Positions 63,281 through 64,000 of a stretch of DNA of 64,000 nt are shown in pieces. The notes below the pieces were generated by a model, which was not told where the DNA came from, did no database searches, and was given only the letters and a program-made list of their open reading frames with translations. The position numbers were made by a program, and so were the translations under genes. Source of the DNA: an uncultured Oscillospiraceae bacterium (GTDB taxonomy: Bacteria > Bacillota > Clostridia > Oscillospirales > Oscillospiraceae); the NCBI GenBank assembly GCA_944387065.1, contig CALXDM010000001.1, positions 306,913-370,912 on the forward strand. Direction: 5' to 3'. Numbering within the stretch: position 1 is the stretch's first letter; each line of letters opens with the position of its first letter.

Positions 63281-63335
63281 ACCCGGTAGCATCAATTCCC
63301 TGATCTCACCAATGAAAAAGGAGATGGAGTCCCCC

Positions 63336-64000
63336 ATGACAGAAAATCTGTTCTGGCTGGGCCTGGCAGGGGCCATTCTGGCCATCCTGTTCGCCCTGGT
63401 GCAAAGCCGCAAAGTCCTGTCCTTTTCCGAGGGCAACGACACGATGAAGAAGATCGCCGCCGCCATCCGGCAGGGCGCGCGGGCCTATCTGCGCCACCAG
63501 TACCTCACCGTGCTTAAGGTCTTTCTGGTGGTGTTTGTACTGCTGCTGGCCCTGGCCTTCTTCGGCCAGCTGGACAACTGGTTTATCCCCTTTGCCTTCC
63601 TCACCGGCGGCATCTATTCTGCCATCGCCGGCTTTGTGGGCATGAGTATCGCCACCTCTGCCAACGCCCGCACCGCCCAGGCCGCCTCGGAAAGCCTCAA
63701 CAAGGGGCTGAATGTGGCCTTCTCCTCCGGGGCGGTCATGGGCTTCACGGTGGTGGGCCTGGGCCTGCTGGACATCTCGGTGTGGTTCCACATCCTAAAG
63801 TATCTGGCCGGGTTTGACGCCGCCCAGATCGCCCAGACCATGGTCATGTTCGGCATGGGCGCCTCCTTCATGGCCCTGTTCGCCCGGGTGGGCGGCGGCA
63901 TCTTCACCAAGGCTGCCGACGTGGGCGCCGACCTGGTGGGCAAGGTGGAGGCCGGCATCCCCGAGGACGACCCCCGCAACCCCGCCACCATCGCCGACAA
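63336..64000 (+). CDS. hppA: Membrane-bound proton/sodium-pumping pyrophosphatase, 3' end outside window
   Basis: The frame is open from ATG 63336 to the window end (221 codons). It starts MTENLFWLGLAGAILAILFAL. The pyrophosphate-binding motif D-x7-K-x-E is seen as D195, K203 and E205 in ADVGADLVGKVE, followed by GIPEDDPRNPATIAD. Four or five membrane segments lie before it. Such enzymes couple pyrophosphate hydrolysis to H+ or Na+ export, which suits an energy-limited fermenter. GGAG lies 6 nt before the ATG; an in-frame ATG at 63312 is less well placed. Confidence 0.96.
   Translation, partial: MTENLFWLGLAGAILAILFALVQSRKVLSFSEGNDTMKKIAAAIRQGARAYLRHQYLTVLKVFLVVFVLLLALAFFGQLDNWFIPFAFLTGGIYSAIAGFVGMSIATSANARTAQAASESLNKGLNVAFSSGAVMGFTVVGLGLLDISVWFHILKYLAGFDAAQIAQTMVMFGMGASFMALFARVGGGIFTKAADVGADLVGKVEAGIPEDDPRNPATIAD

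Overview
The window is 64 kb of GC-rich DNA with short intergenic gaps. It looks like a chromosome segment of a butyrate-forming, high-GC gut Clostridium of the Oscillospiraceae (Flavonifractor / Pseudoflavonifractor / Intestinimonas-like). Supporting signs are the crt-hbd-bcd-etfB-etfA operon, the Gram-positive order rimP-nusA-ylxR-ylxQ-infB-rbfA-nrnA-truB-ribF, a Phe T-box, NFACT/RqcH, Mini-RNase III, ECF transporters, superoxide reductase and a membrane pyrophosphatase. The genus is an inference. I found no tRNA, rRNA, CRISPR array, prophage or insertion sequence.

Layout. 1-10.7 kb: a truncated membrane protein, a zinc-ribbon protein, efp, a proline peptidase, an endonuclease IV-like gene, yqeG, rpsU, leuS, a strongly structured intergenic region with its own promoter and terminator (candidate non-coding RNA), a P-loop ATPase and a DUF6514 gene. 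11-16 kb: the butyrate operon on the minus strand. 16.3-25.7 kb: the translation/transcription-factor operon, also minus. 25.9-30.5 kb: a glycosyltransferase, argS, a DUF1934 gene and murI. 30.7-37.3 kb: a plus-strand operon behind palindromic operators, encoding a YgbA-like cysteine-rich protein, two exporter-fold ABC half-transporters and an MptD-type ECF transporter (S, T and double ATPase), read as an iron, heme or siderophore uptake system. 37.4-43.7 kb: gltX, an acetate-transporter-family gene, superoxide reductase, a methyltransferase, rqcH and mrnC. 44-48 kb: a secreted coiled-coil protein, mazF without mazE, alr, a lipoprotein and nnrD. 48-64 kb (plus strand): T-box, pheS, pheT, a HAD phosphatase, a phosphodiesterase, a methyltransferase, ecfA1-ecfA2-ecfT, truA, a DUF5711 protein, a CvpA protein, a ClpE-like ATPase and the start of hppA.

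Nineteen promoters with a 17-bp spacer between recognisable -35 and -10 boxes were found by eye, which gives a coherent set of transcription units. Most genes are housekeeping: aminoacyl-tRNA synthetases (Leu, Arg, Glu, Phe), RNA modification, ribosome rescue and cell-wall precursors.

The most unusual signals are structural. At two unrelated genes (the endonuclease IV-like gene and truA) the last 55-95 bp of the gene is present twice as a direct repeat, flanking a 94-134 bp spacer packed with perfect hairpins. The two spacers share a GGGCGGA(A)...(T)TCCGCCC hairpin. This suggests a small palindromic element, or an integration scar, associated with gene 3' ends. Other points of note are the candidate ncRNA at 8.73-8.96 kb, a PheT with an apparently duplicated tRNA-binding OB-fold, and a terminator hairpin just downstream of the rimP-nusA-infB promoter.
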